From Firmicutes bacterium UBA3906 (GTDB lineage Bacteria > Bacillota > Clostridia > Caldicoprobacterales > DTU083): a stretch of DNA of 20,800 nucleotides. Numbering within the stretch: position 1 is the first letter of the stretch; every line of letters starts with the position of its first letter. Below the pieces are notes generated by a model. That model searched no databases, was not told the origin of the DNA, and was given only the letters and a program-made list of their open reading frames with translations. The DNA lies in the NCBI GenBank assembly GCA_002391555.1, contig DGFG01000089.1, positions 1 through 20,800 on the forward strand, in the 5' to 3' direction. The translations under genes and the position numbers were made by a program. Shown piece by piece: positions 1 through 8,045 of this stretch.

Positions 1-7
1 ACTAAAT

Positions 8-44
8 AAAAAGGCAGCTAACAAGCAAAAGCTTGTCAGATGCC
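8..44 (-). terminator. Rho-independent terminator behind the DUF2892 gene
   Basis: An imperfect inverted repeat at 13-44 forms a stem: GGCA pairs with TGCC, CT with AG, and ACAAGC with GCTTGT, with two single mismatches and an AAAA loop. Read on the minus strand it ends in five T (complement of 8-12), only a few bases after the stop codon of the small gene at 49. The plus strand also carries a short T run right after the stem (46-50), so it may work in both directions. Confidence 0.65.
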
Positions 45-48
45 ATTT

Positions 49-291
49 TTAGTCCATATCTGCTAGTTCTATCTCCTTTACCTTGTGAGTCTTTAGCTCC
101 CAGTCCAGGCTGTCTATACCTAGCATATGCATGATCGGGCAGTATCTTGTAACCCCTTCTGCAACCTTCATAGAGCCAATTAAGGTTACAAGCTTTGAAG
201 AGCAGATAATCCCGATTCCCAACATAGATAAACCACCAGTGATACGGAGGTAGGCGTCTAGGTCACCAATATTCCTTTTCACTTTATTCAC
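49..291 (-). CDS. DUF2892 / YgaP-like small membrane protein
   Basis: An 80-residue protein that matches the pattern of the DUF2892 family (the membrane part of YgaP-like proteins): an N-terminal KRNIGDLDAYLRI segment, one or two hydrophobic stretches (about residues 17-45), and a conserved ending of the RYCPIMHMLGID type. The family's biochemical role is not established; some members are fused to or sit near rhodanese domains, but none is visible here. The first start is GTG at 291, with AAAGGA only two bases ahead. A second GTG at 282 has the same motif 11 bases upstream and would begin MKRNIG, as many family members do, so the real protein may be 77 residues. No clear promoter was found in the 96 bases separating it from ychF, so it may be co-transcribed with it. 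Confidence 0.75.
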   Translation of the reverse strand: MNKVKRNIGDLDAYLRITGGLSMLGIGIICSSKLVTLIGSMKVAEGVTRYCPIMHMLGIDSLDWELKTHKVKEIELADMD

Positions 292-387
292 CGTCCTTTG
301 AAAACACTAAGTCTAACTGTAGGTTAGGTCATAAGTATTTTCTCCGAACTTAATATGCTTTATCCACGTTCTGCAGTTAAATAAAAA

Positions 388-1482
388 TTAGACGTTAAAC
401 CTAAATAGGATTACATCTCCGTCCTTGACAATATAGTCCCTACCCTCTGATCGAACTAAGCCCTTTTCCTTTGCAAGTGTATAGCTTCCTAGCTCAATTA
501 GCTGGTCATAGCCTATGACCTCAGCCCTAATAAAGCCCCTTTCAAAATCTGTGTGTATCTTGCCTGCAGCCTGGGGGGCCTTAGTGCCCTCCTTTATTGT
601 CCAGGCCCTAGTCTCCTTGGGCCCTGCAGTTAAATAACTAATAAGGCCAAGCAATCTATAAGAACTTTTTATAAGGCGGTCAAGACCTGACTCGGCTATA
701 CCTAGCTCCTGTAAAAAGACCTGTTTTTCATCATCATCTAGCTCAGAGATTTCCTCTTCTATCTTGGCACATATAACTAGTACCTCTGAATTATCCCCTT
801 TTGCGTATTCTTGGACCCTGTTTACAAGCCTTAAGTTAGATATGTCCTCTTTAAGCTGGTCTTCAGAGATATTGGCCGCATACAAAACAGGCTTTGATGA
901 AAGCAAAAACATTTGGTCTACAAGCAAGGCCTCCTCTGGAGTGTAGGATAAATTCCTAGCGGGTATACCCTCTTCTAAGCCTTCCTTTATTTTCATCATC
1001 AAATCCAGGTCTGCCTGAAACTTTTTATCGCCCTTTAAGAGCTTACTTGTCCTATCTATTCTTTTTTCTAGGCTTTCCATATCAGCAAAGATAAGCTCAA
1101 GATTAATGGTTTCAATATCTCTTACTGGGTCTATTGTAGCCTCTACATGGCTAATATTATCATCCTCAAAGCACCTTACAACATGTACTATAGCGTCAAC
1201 TTCGCGGATATGGGAGAGGAACTTGTTTCCTAGGCCCTCACCCCGGCTGGCGCCTTGAACTAGACCAGCTATATCTAAAAACTCAACCATGGTCGGTATC
1301 AGTCTTTCAGATTTATAAATTTTAGCAAGTTGGGAAAGGCGTTCATCAGGAACAGGCACAACCCCAATATTTGGTTCTATAGTACAGAAGGGATAATTTG
1401 CTGACTCTGCCCCTGCCTTAGTCAAGGCATTAAAAAGGGTAGACTTCCCTACATTTGGTAATCCGACTATTCCAAGCTTCAT
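388..1482 (-). CDS. ychF: Redox-regulated ATPase YchF (Obg-like)
   Basis: A 364-residue YchF/OLA1-type protein, the usual length. It is a cytosolic P-loop NTPase of the Obg-related group that binds ribosomes and prefers ATP to GTP. The P-loop GLPNVGKS lies at residues 7-14 and the switch motif DIAGLV at 70-75, followed by the family-typical [14 protein letters not shown] stretch. The base-specificity motif is NISE at 204-207; this NxxE in place of NKxD is known to mark the ATP-preferring YchF branch. The C-terminal part, with [17 protein letters not shown] near residue 320, is the TGS domain. The ATG start at 1482 has GGAGG seven bases upstream. Its promoter is seen at 1571-1599. Confidence 0.97.
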   Translation of the reverse strand: MKLGIVGLPNVGKSTLFNALTKAGAESANYPFCTIEPNIGVVPVPDERLSQLAKIYKSERLIPTMVEFLDIAGLVQGASRGEGLGNKFLSHIREVDAIVHVVRCFEDDNISHVEATIDPVRDIETINLELIFADMESLEKRIDRTSKLLKGDKKFQADLDLMMKIKEGLEEGIPARNLSYTPEEALLVDQMFLLSSKPVLYAANISEDQLKEDISNLRLVNRVQEYAKGDNSEVLVICAKIEEEISELDDDEKQVFLQELGIAESGLDRLIKSSYRLLGLISYLTAGPKETRAWTIKEGTKAPQAAGKIHTDFERGFIRAEVIGYDQLIELGSYTLAKEKGLVRSEGRDYIVKDGDVILFRFNV

Positions 1483-1570
1483 TACTAATCCTCCAGTGAC
1501 ATGCAGGTTTTATTGCAAAACCAGCATAAGATAACTATATTTTCTGCTTTCTCAAAAAAGCATCCTTCAA

Positions 1571-1599
1571 ATTATATACTAGCTTTGACTTTCTATCAA
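1571..1599 (-). promoter_or_regulatory. Sigma-A-type promoter for ychF
   Basis: On the minus strand TTGATA (complement of 1594-1599) and TATAAT (complement of 1571-1576) are separated by exactly 17 bases. Transcription would start near 1564 and give a leader of about 80 bases before ychF. It is divergent from the cellobiose phosphorylase promoter about 70 bases away. Confidence 0.65.
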
Positions 1600-1667
1600 G
1601 AATTAATGTTCTAATAGCTGATATCAGGATAAAAGGTTTTAAAACAGACAATATAGAAATAGATATA

Positions 1668-1696
1668 TTGAATAATTGTTAAAATAAAGATATAAT
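1668..1696 (+). promoter_or_regulatory. Sigma-A-type promoter for cellobiose phosphorylase
   Basis: TTGAAT (1668-1673) and a perfect TATAAT (1691-1696) are 17 bases apart, in an AT-rich region 40 bases upstream of the gene. Directly downstream, over the likely transcription start, is CCGATAACGATTT (1698-1710). This contains CGAT twice and an AACG-ATT core loosely resembling LacI/GalR-family operators, so a sugar-responsive repressor could act here. The operator reading is speculative. Confidence 0.65.
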
Positions 1697-1736
1697 ACCG
1701 ATAACGATTTAGATTATTTGAAATGGAGGGTTACAT

Positions 1737-4172
1737 ATGAAATACGGTTTTTTTGATGATAATAACAGAGAGTATGTAATAACCACACCCAAGACACCTT
1801 ATCCTTGGATAAACTATCTTGGCACTGACAAGCTCTTTTCCCTTGTATCAAATACTGCAGGGGGCTATTGCTTTTACAAGGATGCCCGTCTTAGAAGGAT
1901 CCTTAGATATCGCTACAACAATGTGCCAGTCGATGACGGTGGCAGGTATTTTTACATAAATGATAATGGGGACGTATGGTCACCATCTTGGAAGCCTGTT
2001 AACAAGGACCTGGATTTTTATGAGTGCAGGCATGGCCTAGGCTATACTAAAATTACTGGCAAAAGAAATGACGTAAGCGTTTCAGAGCTCTTCTTTGTAC
2101 CCCTAGGCTTTAACGGTGAAATCCACCATATAAAGGTTAAGAACGAGTCAAAGGTAGACAAGCAGATAAAGCTATTCTCCTTTGTTGAGTTTTGCTTATG
2201 GAATGCCTATGATGATATGACCAACTTCCAGAGAAACTTTAATACCGGTGAGGTAGAGCTAGAAGGGTCAGTTATATATCACAAGACTGAATACAGGGAG
2301 AGGCGAAATCATTTTGCTTTTTACTCAGTAAATACTGATATAGATGGCTTTGACACTAGTAGAGATGAGTTTTTGGGCATGTACAATGGCTTTGATAACC
2401 CAGAGGTAGTACACTCAGGTAAGTCAAAGAACACAGTTACCCAGGGTTGGGCACCCTGTGCTTCCCACTATATCAATCTTAATCTGGCAGCTAATGAGGA
2501 AAAGAGCCTTATATTTGTACTAGGCTATGTTGAAAACCCAGAAGAAGAAAAATGGCAGGCTCCAAATGTAATAAATAAAAAAAGAGCCTATGAAATGATA
2601 AACAAGTTCAAGACAGATGCAGATGTAGAGGCTGCCCTAAGTGAGTTTAACGCCTACTGGTCTGATTTATTATCTAAATATACCCTTAAGAGCCATGATG
2701 AAAAACTAAACCGTATGGTTAATATATGGAACCCTTATCAATGCATGGTTACCTTTAATATGTCCAGGTCCGCATCCTACTTTGAATCTGGTATAGGTAG
2801 GGGTATGGGCTTTAGAGACTCCAACCAGGATATACTTGGTTTTGTCCACCAGATACCAGAAAGGGCAAGGGAGAGGATACTAGACCTAGCAGCTATCCAA
2901 TTTGAGGATGGTGGAGCCTATCACCAGTATCAACCACTTACTAAGAGGGGTAATGCAGATATAGGTGGAGGCTTTAACGACGATCCCATGTGGCTTATAG
3001 CCTCAACTGTTGCCTATGTTAGGGAAACAGGTGACTATTCCATACTAGATGAGATGGTACCCTTTAACAATGATGAGAACAACAAGGCTACTCTATTAGA
3101 ACACCTAAAGAGATCCTTTTACCATGTAGTAAACAACTTAGGACCCCATGGCCTGCCCTTAATTGGCCGTGCTGACTGGAACGATTGTCTAAACCTTAAC
3201 TGTTTTTCCAAGGAACCGGATGAGTCCTTCCAGACCTACGGTGATCCTGATGGCAGGGTAGCAGAATCAGTCTTTATAGCAGGTATGTTTGTTAACTTTG
3301 GCAAGGAATACAAGGAACTACTTGAAAAGCTAGGCCGTGATGACGAAGCTGCTGAAGCAGGAAAGCATATAGAAAAGATGACAAAGGCAGTAATAGAGCA
3401 TGGCTATGATGGTGAATGGTTCCTAAGGGCCTATGATGCCTTTGGTAACAAGGTCGGTAGCAAGGAATGTGAAGAAGGGCAGATATTTATAGAGCCACAG
3501 GGCTTTTGTGTAATGGCCGGCATTGGCGTAGAGGAGGGCCTAGCAGAAAAGGCGCTAGACTCTGTCAAGGAAAGGTTAGATACAGACTATGGTATAGTCC
3601 TAAATCAACCTGCATACACAAAATACTACCTAAATCTTGGTGAGATTTCTTCATATCCACCAGGCTACAAGGAGAACGCAGGCATATTCTGCCACAATAA
3701 TCCCTGGATAGCTATGGCAGAGGCGACTATCGGTAGGGGAGACAGGGCCTTTGAGGTCTACAAAAAGATAGCCCCAGCCTATCTAGAGGATATTAGCCAT
3801 ATCCACAAGACTGAGCCCTACATCTACTCCCAGATGATAGCTGGCAAGGATGCAGCCAACCATGGAGAGGCCAAAAACTCTTGGCTAACAGGTACTGCAG
3901 CATACAACTTTGTAGCCATATCCCAGTGGATACTTGGTGTTCGGCCACAGTTTGATGGCCTACTAGTTGACCCCTGTATTCCAGCTGACTGGGATGGCTT
4001 TAAGGTCACAAGGCATTTTAGAAATGCTGACTATGTAATTGAAGTCAAAAACCCCGACCATGTTCAAAAGGGCGTTAAGAGTGTAACCGTTGATGGCAAG
4101 CCCATCCAAGGTAATATCATACCTGTGTTTGAGGATGGCAAGGAGCACCAGGTAGAGGTTATAATGGGCTAA
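1737..4172 (+). CDS. Cellobiose phosphorylase (GH94)
   Basis: An 811-residue member of glycoside hydrolase family 94. It reversibly cleaves cellobiose with inorganic phosphate to alpha-glucose 1-phosphate and glucose (EC 2.4.1.20), saving ATP in cellobiose use. No signal peptide is present, consistent with a cytoplasmic enzyme acting on imported cellobiose. The N-terminal beta-sandwich begins [14 protein letters not shown] and carries GGRYFYI and [11 protein letters not shown]; the (alpha/alpha)6 barrel carries [12 protein letters not shown] and [12 protein letters not shown]483 in the WND motif corresponds to the family's general acid. Length and wording are very like the clostridial cellobiose phosphorylase as I remember it, rather than the longer cellodextrin or the chitobiose enzymes. 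GGAGGG lies six bases before the ATG. The gene is monocistronic, with its own promoter and terminator, and no sugar transporter or beta-glucosidase lies beside it. Confidence 0.95.
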   Translation: MKYGFFDDNNREYVITTPKTPYPWINYLGTDKLFSLVSNTAGGYCFYKDARLRRILRYRYNNVPVDDGGRYFYINDNGDVWSPSWKPVNKDLDFYECRHGLGYTKITGKRNDVSVSELFFVPLGFNGEIHHIKVKNESKVDKQIKLFSFVEFCLWNAYDDMTNFQRNFNTGEVELEGSVIYHKTEYRERRNHFAFYSVNTDIDGFDTSRDEFLGMYNGFDNPEVVHSGKSKNTVTQGWAPCASHYINLNLAANEEKSLIFVLGYVENPEEEKWQAPNVINKKRAYEMINKFKTDADVEAALSEFNAYWSDLLSKYTLKSHDEKLNRMVNIWNPYQCMVTFNMSRSASYFESGIGRGMGFRDSNQDILGFVHQIPERARERILDLAAIQFEDGGAYHQYQPLTKRGNADIGGGFNDDPMWLIASTVAYVRETGDYSILDEMVPFNNDENNKATLLEHLKRSFYHVVNNLGPHGLPLIGRADWNDCLNLNCFSKEPDESFQTYGDPDGRVAESVFIAGMFVNFGKEYKELLEKLGRDDEAAEAGKHIEKMTKAVIEHGYDGEWFLRAYDAFGNKVGSKECEEGQIFIEPQGFCVMAGIGVEEGLAEKALDSVKERLDTDYGIVLNQPAYTKYYLNLGEISSYPPGYKENAGIFCHNNPWIAMAEATIGRGDRAFEVYKKIAPAYLEDISHIHKTEPYIYSQMIAGKDAANHGEAKNSWLTGTAAYNFVAISQWILGVRPQFDGLLVDPCIPADWDGFKVTRHFRNADYVIEVKNPDHVQKGVKSVTVDGKPIQGNIIPVFEDGKEHQVEVIMG

Positions 4173-4203
4173 GAAATTAACTGAAAAGGCCAGACCAAAA
4201 AGT

Positions 4204-4250
4204 AAAGACTGCACTTTAGGCTATAGAAAAACCTAGGTGCAGTCTTTTTT
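4204..4250 (+). terminator. Strong Rho-independent terminator after cellobiose phosphorylase
   Basis: AAAGACTGCAC (4204-4214) pairs fully with GTGCAGTCTTT (4237-4247); inside, TAGG and CCTA extend the stem. The downstream arm runs into six T (4245-4250). On the minus strand the hairpin is also followed by a T-rich stretch, so it may stop the convergent chromate-transporter transcript as well. Confidence 0.9.
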
Positions 4251-4324
4251 GTATTTATAGGGTCTAGTTACTATGTATTTAGTTTAGCCTCTTGCCCTAT
4301 ATGCTAGTTTCCGAGGCGCTAAAG

Positions 4325-4876
4325 CTACCATGTGAAAAAGAGCATGCCTAGTATGGCAGAGATTATTATCATAAGGGCTGGGTGGATCTTCAGCTTGTAG
4401 ATACCTACAAGTACAAGGCCTAAAATAACAATGCCCTTTAGGTTAACCAATGTAAAAATACTAGAAGCAGTTATAGAGAAAACGCTTTTCATAATAGAAA
4501 AGGTAGCTGTAGCTATAAGGCCGATAACTGCTGGCCGTATGCCGGTCAATAGGCCCTGTACTAGGGAGTGGTCCTTGAATTTAGTAAAATACCTTGCCAC
4601 TAGTAATACTATTATAAAAGAGGGGGTAATTACACCGGTAGTAGCAAAGATAGCCCCTGGTATACCAGCTTGCTGGATACCAATAAAGGTGGCTGCATTT
4701 ATAGCAAAGGGTCCAGGAGTCATCTCTGATATGGCTAATATATCTATTACACCCTCTAAGGTTAGCCAATTGCGCCTGATTATCTCCTCCTGAATGAGGG
4801 GTATCATTGCATAGCCACCGCCTATGGTAAATAGACCGATCTTTGCAAAGGTAAGAAAGAGTTCAAGTAATATCAC
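4325..4876 (-). CDS. Chromate transporter, half-size CHR protein (second of pair)
   Basis: A 183-residue hydrophobic protein of the CHR (chromate ion transporter) family, one half-domain long. It carries the family signature FTIGGGYAMIPLI near the N terminus, a TPGPFAINAATFIG segment and several membrane spans. Short CHR proteins encoded in adjacent pairs are known in Firmicutes and act together, whereas Gram-negative ChrA fuses two halves. The physiological substrate is not certain; many CHR proteins have no shown link to chromate. The start is a GTG (complement of 4874-4876) that overlaps the TGA of the preceding gene, with AGGAGGG six bases upstream, so the two are translationally coupled. 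Confidence 0.88.
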   Translation of the reverse strand: MILLELFLTFAKIGLFTIGGGYAMIPLIQEEIIRRNWLTLEGVIDILAISEMTPGPFAINAATFIGIQQAGIPGAIFATTGVITPSFIIVLLVARYFTKFKDHSLVQGLLTGIRPAVIGLIATATFSIMKSVFSITASSIFTLVNLKGIVILGLVLVGIYKLKIHPALMIIISAILGMLFFTW

Positions 4877-5460
4877 TTCTTGCCCTCCTTTCTAGCAGTA
4901 TCCAAGGTCCGTCTGCTCTTAATAAAGCAGTAGGCTAGTCCAGCTATAGCAGATACTAAAAGTACGGTAATGGGGCTTATGTCTAGGAGGACTAAGGCAA
5001 AAAAGGACAATATGCATATTATCCATGAAAATGGGTTCTTTACACTCTTTTTTCCTAGCCTAACTACAGCTGAAATCATTAGGGCAACAACTCCAATGTT
5101 TATGCCCTTGATAGCCTCCTTAACTAGGGGATAGTCCCTAAAGTTATATAAAAAGAGGGCAATAATAGAAATAATTATAAAGGAGGGCAGGGCAACTCCT
5201 AGGGTTGCCGCCAAGGCCCCTAGAAAGCCAGCTACCCTGTAGCCAACAAAGGTTGCAGAGTTTACCGCTATTACTCCAGGTACTGACTGAACAACAGCAA
5301 AAATATCTACTATATCTTCGCTTTCAATCCAGCCTGTTTCCTCTACAATTTCTTTTTCAATAAAGGGTATCATGGCATAGCCTCCGCCAAAGGTAAAGGC
5401 CCCTATTTTGAAAAAGATTAAAAAGAGTTTTTTTATTCTACTAAGTCTACTTTCCTTCAT
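4873..5460 (-). CDS. Chromate transporter, half-size CHR protein (first of pair)
   Basis: A 195-residue half-size CHR family membrane protein. The N-terminal basic stretch (RLSRIKK) is followed by FFKIGAFTFGGGYAMIPFI and the conserved VPGVIAVNSATFVGYR segment, then further membrane spans and a basic C-terminal tail (KSRRTLDTARKEGKK) likely on the cytoplasmic side. It resembles its neighbour at 4325-4876 in both signatures, as expected for a duplicated pair that may form a hetero-oligomer. The ATG at 5460 has GGGAG five bases upstream. No ChrB-like or other metal-resistance regulator is encoded beside the pair. Confidence 0.88.
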   Translation of the reverse strand: MKESRLSRIKKLFLIFFKIGAFTFGGGYAMIPFIEKEIVEETGWIESEDIVDIFAVVQSVPGVIAVNSATFVGYRVAGFLGALAATLGVALPSFIIISIIALFLYNFRDYPLVKEAIKGINIGVVALMISAVVRLGKKSVKNPFSWIICILSFFALVLLDISPITVLLVSAIAGLAYCFIKSRRTLDTARKEGKK

Positions 5461-5518
5461 TTAATCTCCCTTCGATAAATATGAGGCTAGCTTGGCTAAA
5501 GCCCCAATTGTCTACTAT

Positions 5519-5547
5519 AGTATAAGTAATTAAAAATAAATTAGCAA
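5519..5547 (-). promoter_or_regulatory. Promoter for the chromate-transporter pair
   Basis: On the minus strand TTGCTA (complement of 5542-5547) and TATACT (complement of 5519-5524) have a 17-base spacer. The leader of about 50 bases would contain a small stem around 5483-5505 (TAGC-CAA-GCTA extended by GGC/GCC with a two-base bulge), which has no T run and so is not a terminator. Confidence 0.5.
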
Positions 5548-5635
5548 GCAAGATAAGATTGTTAATATAGGTCATTAACTGATATACTATAGGCAGGCCT
5601 TTTAGGCTATAGATCCTATCATATAGAGCTTTTAA

Positions 5636-5664
5636 TTGACAATTACAAGGAATTTATATACAAT
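5636..5664 (+). promoter_or_regulatory. Sigma-A-type promoter for the cbiMQO-metH operon
   Basis: A perfect TTGACA (5636-5641) and TACAAT (5659-5664) are 17 bases apart, about 40 bases before cbiM. The start point near 5671 leaves a leader of roughly 30 bases, too short for a cobalamin or NiCo riboswitch; no B12-box sequence was seen between 5461 and 5699 either. Confidence 0.7.
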
Positions 5665-5702
5665 AAACTTCAAATTACAAGTACTAACTTTAGGAGGTCA
5701 TG

Positions 5703-6452
5703 ATGAGCCATATTCACCTGCCAGATGGTATATTGGATCCTCTAATTTGGATAGGGGCATATTTTTTATGTCTGTTAATAATGGGCATAGTACTAAAGGC
5801 TATAAAGATTGATGAGGCACAAAAAAAGATACCCTTTATAGGTATACTAGCGGCCCTAATGCTTATATTTATGTCCGTGCCCCTTGGCATTGTACCTGTG
5901 CATCTGAGCTTGGCCGTCCTAACTGGTATTGTGGCTGGACCTGCCTTTGGTTTTTTAGCAGTCTTTGTTGTTAATATTATATTAGCCCTTATTGGTCATG
6001 GTGGCATAACTGTAGTTGGCCTAAATACACTGATAGTTGGTAGTGAAGCTGTAATTGGTTATTATCTATTTAACCTACTTACCAGGAGACTAAAGCCTGG
6101 CCTTTCTGCTATTTTCTCAACTATTATAGCCCTGGTCATATCAACTAGCCTGATGCTTGGTGTGGTTACTCTTACTGTAGGCCCTCAAGAGGCCCTGCCT
6201 GGTCACAGCCATGACTCAGATATACATAGTGGAGAGGAAAGCAGTACAGACATCCATAATGATCACAACGATCATACAGACCATGAGGAGAGCCTTAGCG
6301 AAGCTTTAGAGGAAATTAACTATCTAAGTTTAACGGGCTGGGCTGCCCTTGTAGCAATCCTATTAGTAGGTATTTTCCTTGAAGCCTTTGCAACGAGCCT
6401 AATTGTTAGCTTTTTTTCAAGGGTTAGACCGGACCTTATAAGTAGACCCTAA
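5703..6452 (+). CDS. cbiM: ECF transporter substrate-binding membrane component CbiM (cobalt/nickel)
   Basis: A 249-residue integral membrane S-component of an energy-coupling-factor importer for Co2+ or Ni2+. The N terminus MSHIHLPDG corresponds to the metal-binding MHIPDG start of CbiM/NikM, with an extension seen in some family members. Several membrane spans follow. Between the last two hydrophobic regions lies a loop (about residues 167-197) rich in His, Asp and Glu, with seven His including NDHNDHTDH; it could bind metal. Two ATG codons are adjacent: the second (5703) has AGGAGG five bases upstream and is preferred over 5700, which has only two. cbiQ and cbiO follow, but there is no cbiN. 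The adjacent metH gene favours cobalt over nickel; that is inference from context. Confidence 0.9.
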   Translation: MSHIHLPDGILDPLIWIGAYFLCLLIMGIVLKAIKIDEAQKKIPFIGILAALMLIFMSVPLGIVPVHLSLAVLTGIVAGPAFGFLAVFVVNIILALIGHGGITVVGLNTLIVGSEAVIGYYLFNLLTRRLKPGLSAIFSTIIALVISTSLMLGVVTLTVGPQEALPGHSHDSDIHSGEESSTDIHNDHNDHTDHEESLSEALEEINYLSLTGWAALVAILLVGIFLEAFATSLIVSFFSRVRPDLISRP

Positions 6453-6478
6453 GGATTATTAAAAGTGGAATGAGTTGA

Positions 6479-7198
6479 TTGTATATGCACCTAGCCTCTG
6501 TTGATTATATGGCGGCTAATGGCAAGTCTATTATCCATAGAGCCAATCCCCATAGCAAAATACTTGTAGCACTACTTATTCTCATAGCAGTTATTGTAGC
6601 TGACAGCCCCATCAAGCTGGGGCTTATATTACTATATACTATAGTATTAATTGCTATATCCAGCCCAAACATAAAAGAAATAGGACACCTAGCCCTCTAT
6701 CCTGTGTTTTTTTCACTTGTATTTGCTCTAATAAAGATTCAGCAGTCTCTAGTAGAGGCAATTGCAGTTATACTTAGAGCCCTAGCTGCTGCAATGTCTA
6801 TGCTATTTCTCATAACAACCACTCCCTATGTAGATATATTTTCAGTATTATCTATCCTACTACCCGGAGTAATAGTAGACATTTTTATCTTTACTTACAG
6901 GTCTCTATTTATCCTACTAGACAAGCTTTCAAGCCTATTTAGGAGTGTAAAAATAAGAGGTGGCTACCACCCAATTCGGGTATTTAAAAATATCAAGAAT
7001 ATGGCTGGGATGCTAGGAATAATGGTGATTCACTCCTTTGATATGAGTGAACGTATGTATAAAATATTCAAGCTTAGGGGCTATAAGGGACGCTTGCCCT
7101 TAACAAGAGAAAACAGACAGATAAGGGCCATTGACATTGCCTTAGTAGTTATGTCAGTAGCTATACTAGCAGGGGTGATCATAAAATGGAACAACTAG
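6479..7198 (+). CDS. cbiQ: ECF transporter transmembrane T-component CbiQ
   Basis: A 239-residue T-component that couples ATPase movement to the metal-binding S-component in the membrane. It has several hydrophobic spans and, in the cytoplasmic part, the two short Arg-Gly motifs of the family (KIRGG around residue 160 and KLRGYKG around residue 200), which contact the ATPase. The start is TTG at 6479, with GGA nine bases upstream; ATG at 6485, two codons on, is possible but has a longer gap of 15 bases. The 3' end overlaps cbiO by 13 bases, indicating co-translation. Confidence 0.9.
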   Translation: MYMHLASVDYMAANGKSIIHRANPHSKILVALLILIAVIVADSPIKLGLILLYTIVLIAISSPNIKEIGHLALYPVFFSLVFALIKIQQSLVEAIAVILRALAAAMSMLFLITTTPYVDIFSVLSILLPGVIVDIFIFTYRSLFILLDKLSSLFRSVKIRGGYHPIRVFKNIKNMAGMLGIMVIHSFDMSERMYKIFKLRGYKGRLPLTRENRQIRAIDIALVVMSVAILAGVIIKWNN

Positions 7199-8025
7199 TA
7201 AAGGTAAAGTGCATAAAGCACGTCTATCCAGACAAGACTGAAGTCTGCCTCTGTGGTCTGGATTTTATTGTAAACCAAGGCGACAAGGTCATAATACTAG
7301 GGCCAAATGGCGCGGGCAAGACCACCCTCTTATCACATATACTAGGCCTTTTAAGCCCAATTGAGGGTAGTGTAGAGGTCTTAGGTAAGCAGCCTGACAA
7401 GTCCTTTTCTAGCATTAGAAGGGATATAGGAGTGGTCTTTCAAAATGTTGATGAGCAGATAATTGGTCCTAGGGTCTATGATGATATAGGCTTTACCGCT
7501 AGAAATGAGGGCCTGTCTAGTAAAGAGGTTGAGCAAAGGGTGTTAGAGGTTGCCAGGAGCCTAGAGATAGAAGACCTGCTTGAAAAGATACCCCACTACC
7601 TAAGTGGTGGGCAAAAGAAAAAGGTAGCTCTAGCAGGTGCTATTGTGATGAAACCAAAGCTATTGATAATGGATGAACCCTTTGACGGTCTAGATCCAAA
7701 GTCCAAGACCGAGATGGTTGAACTACTAAATAGGCTAAACAGTGAATATGGGATAACCCTAATAGTGACAACCCATGATATCAATATTGTACCTAAAATA
7801 GCTAGCCTTATCTATGTTATAAGGGATGGTCGTATTGTAACCAAGGGAGACCCAGGAGAGGTATTTAACCAGATAGACCAGCTAAGAGCTGCTAACCTTG
7901 AACCACCGATACTAACAGAGCTTTTCTATCGGCTAAAGGAAAGGGGCATCCTAGATACTATACCAAGTAGCATAGACCAGGCAGAAGATTTGTTAGCAGA
8001 CCTTATAGGAAAAAAGGAGAAATGA
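7186..8025 (+). CDS. cbiO: ECF transporter ATPase CbiO
   Basis: A 279-residue ABC ATPase that powers the metal importer. Walker A GPNGAGKTT is at 39-47, a Q-loop (VFQNVDEQ) follows, the signature LSGGQ is at 139-143, and Walker B with the catalytic Glu (LLIMDEP, D163-E164) and an H-loop (TTHD) complete the set. The C-terminal tail of about 60 residues is typical of ECF ATPases. The start lies inside the end of cbiQ, with an AGGGGTGAT-like binding site ahead. One ATPase gene is present, so a CbiO homodimer is expected. Confidence 0.95.
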   Translation: MEQLVKVKCIKHVYPDKTEVCLCGLDFIVNQGDKVIILGPNGAGKTTLLSHILGLLSPIEGSVEVLGKQPDKSFSSIRRDIGVVFQNVDEQIIGPRVYDDIGFTARNEGLSSKEVEQRVLEVARSLEIEDLLEKIPHYLSGGQKKKVALAGAIVMKPKLLIMDEPFDGLDPKSKTEMVELLNRLNSEYGITLIVTTHDINIVPKIASLIYVIRDGRIVTKGDPGEVFNQIDQLRAANLEPPILTELFYRLKERGILDTIPSSIDQAEDLLADLIGKKEK

Positions 8026-8045
8026 AGGAAAAAGAGGTGTTAGAT

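Noticed and set aside
313..327. CTAAC/GTTAG hairpin between ychF and the DUF2892 gene as a terminator
   Set aside because: It is only five base pairs, AT-rich and lacks a T run on either strand.
5513..5594. Palindrome TACTATAGTA at 5513-5522 over the chromate-transporter -10 and a near copy at 5585-5592, considered as a repressor operator
   Set aside because: The same ten-base palindrome also occurs inside the cbiQ coding region (6637-6646), so chance in AT-rich, TA-rich sequence is a sufficient explanation.
5461..5699. Search for a cobalamin or NiCo riboswitch upstream of cbiM
   Set aside because: No B12-box or NiCo-type multi-helix junction was visible, and the best promoter leaves only about 30 bases of leader.
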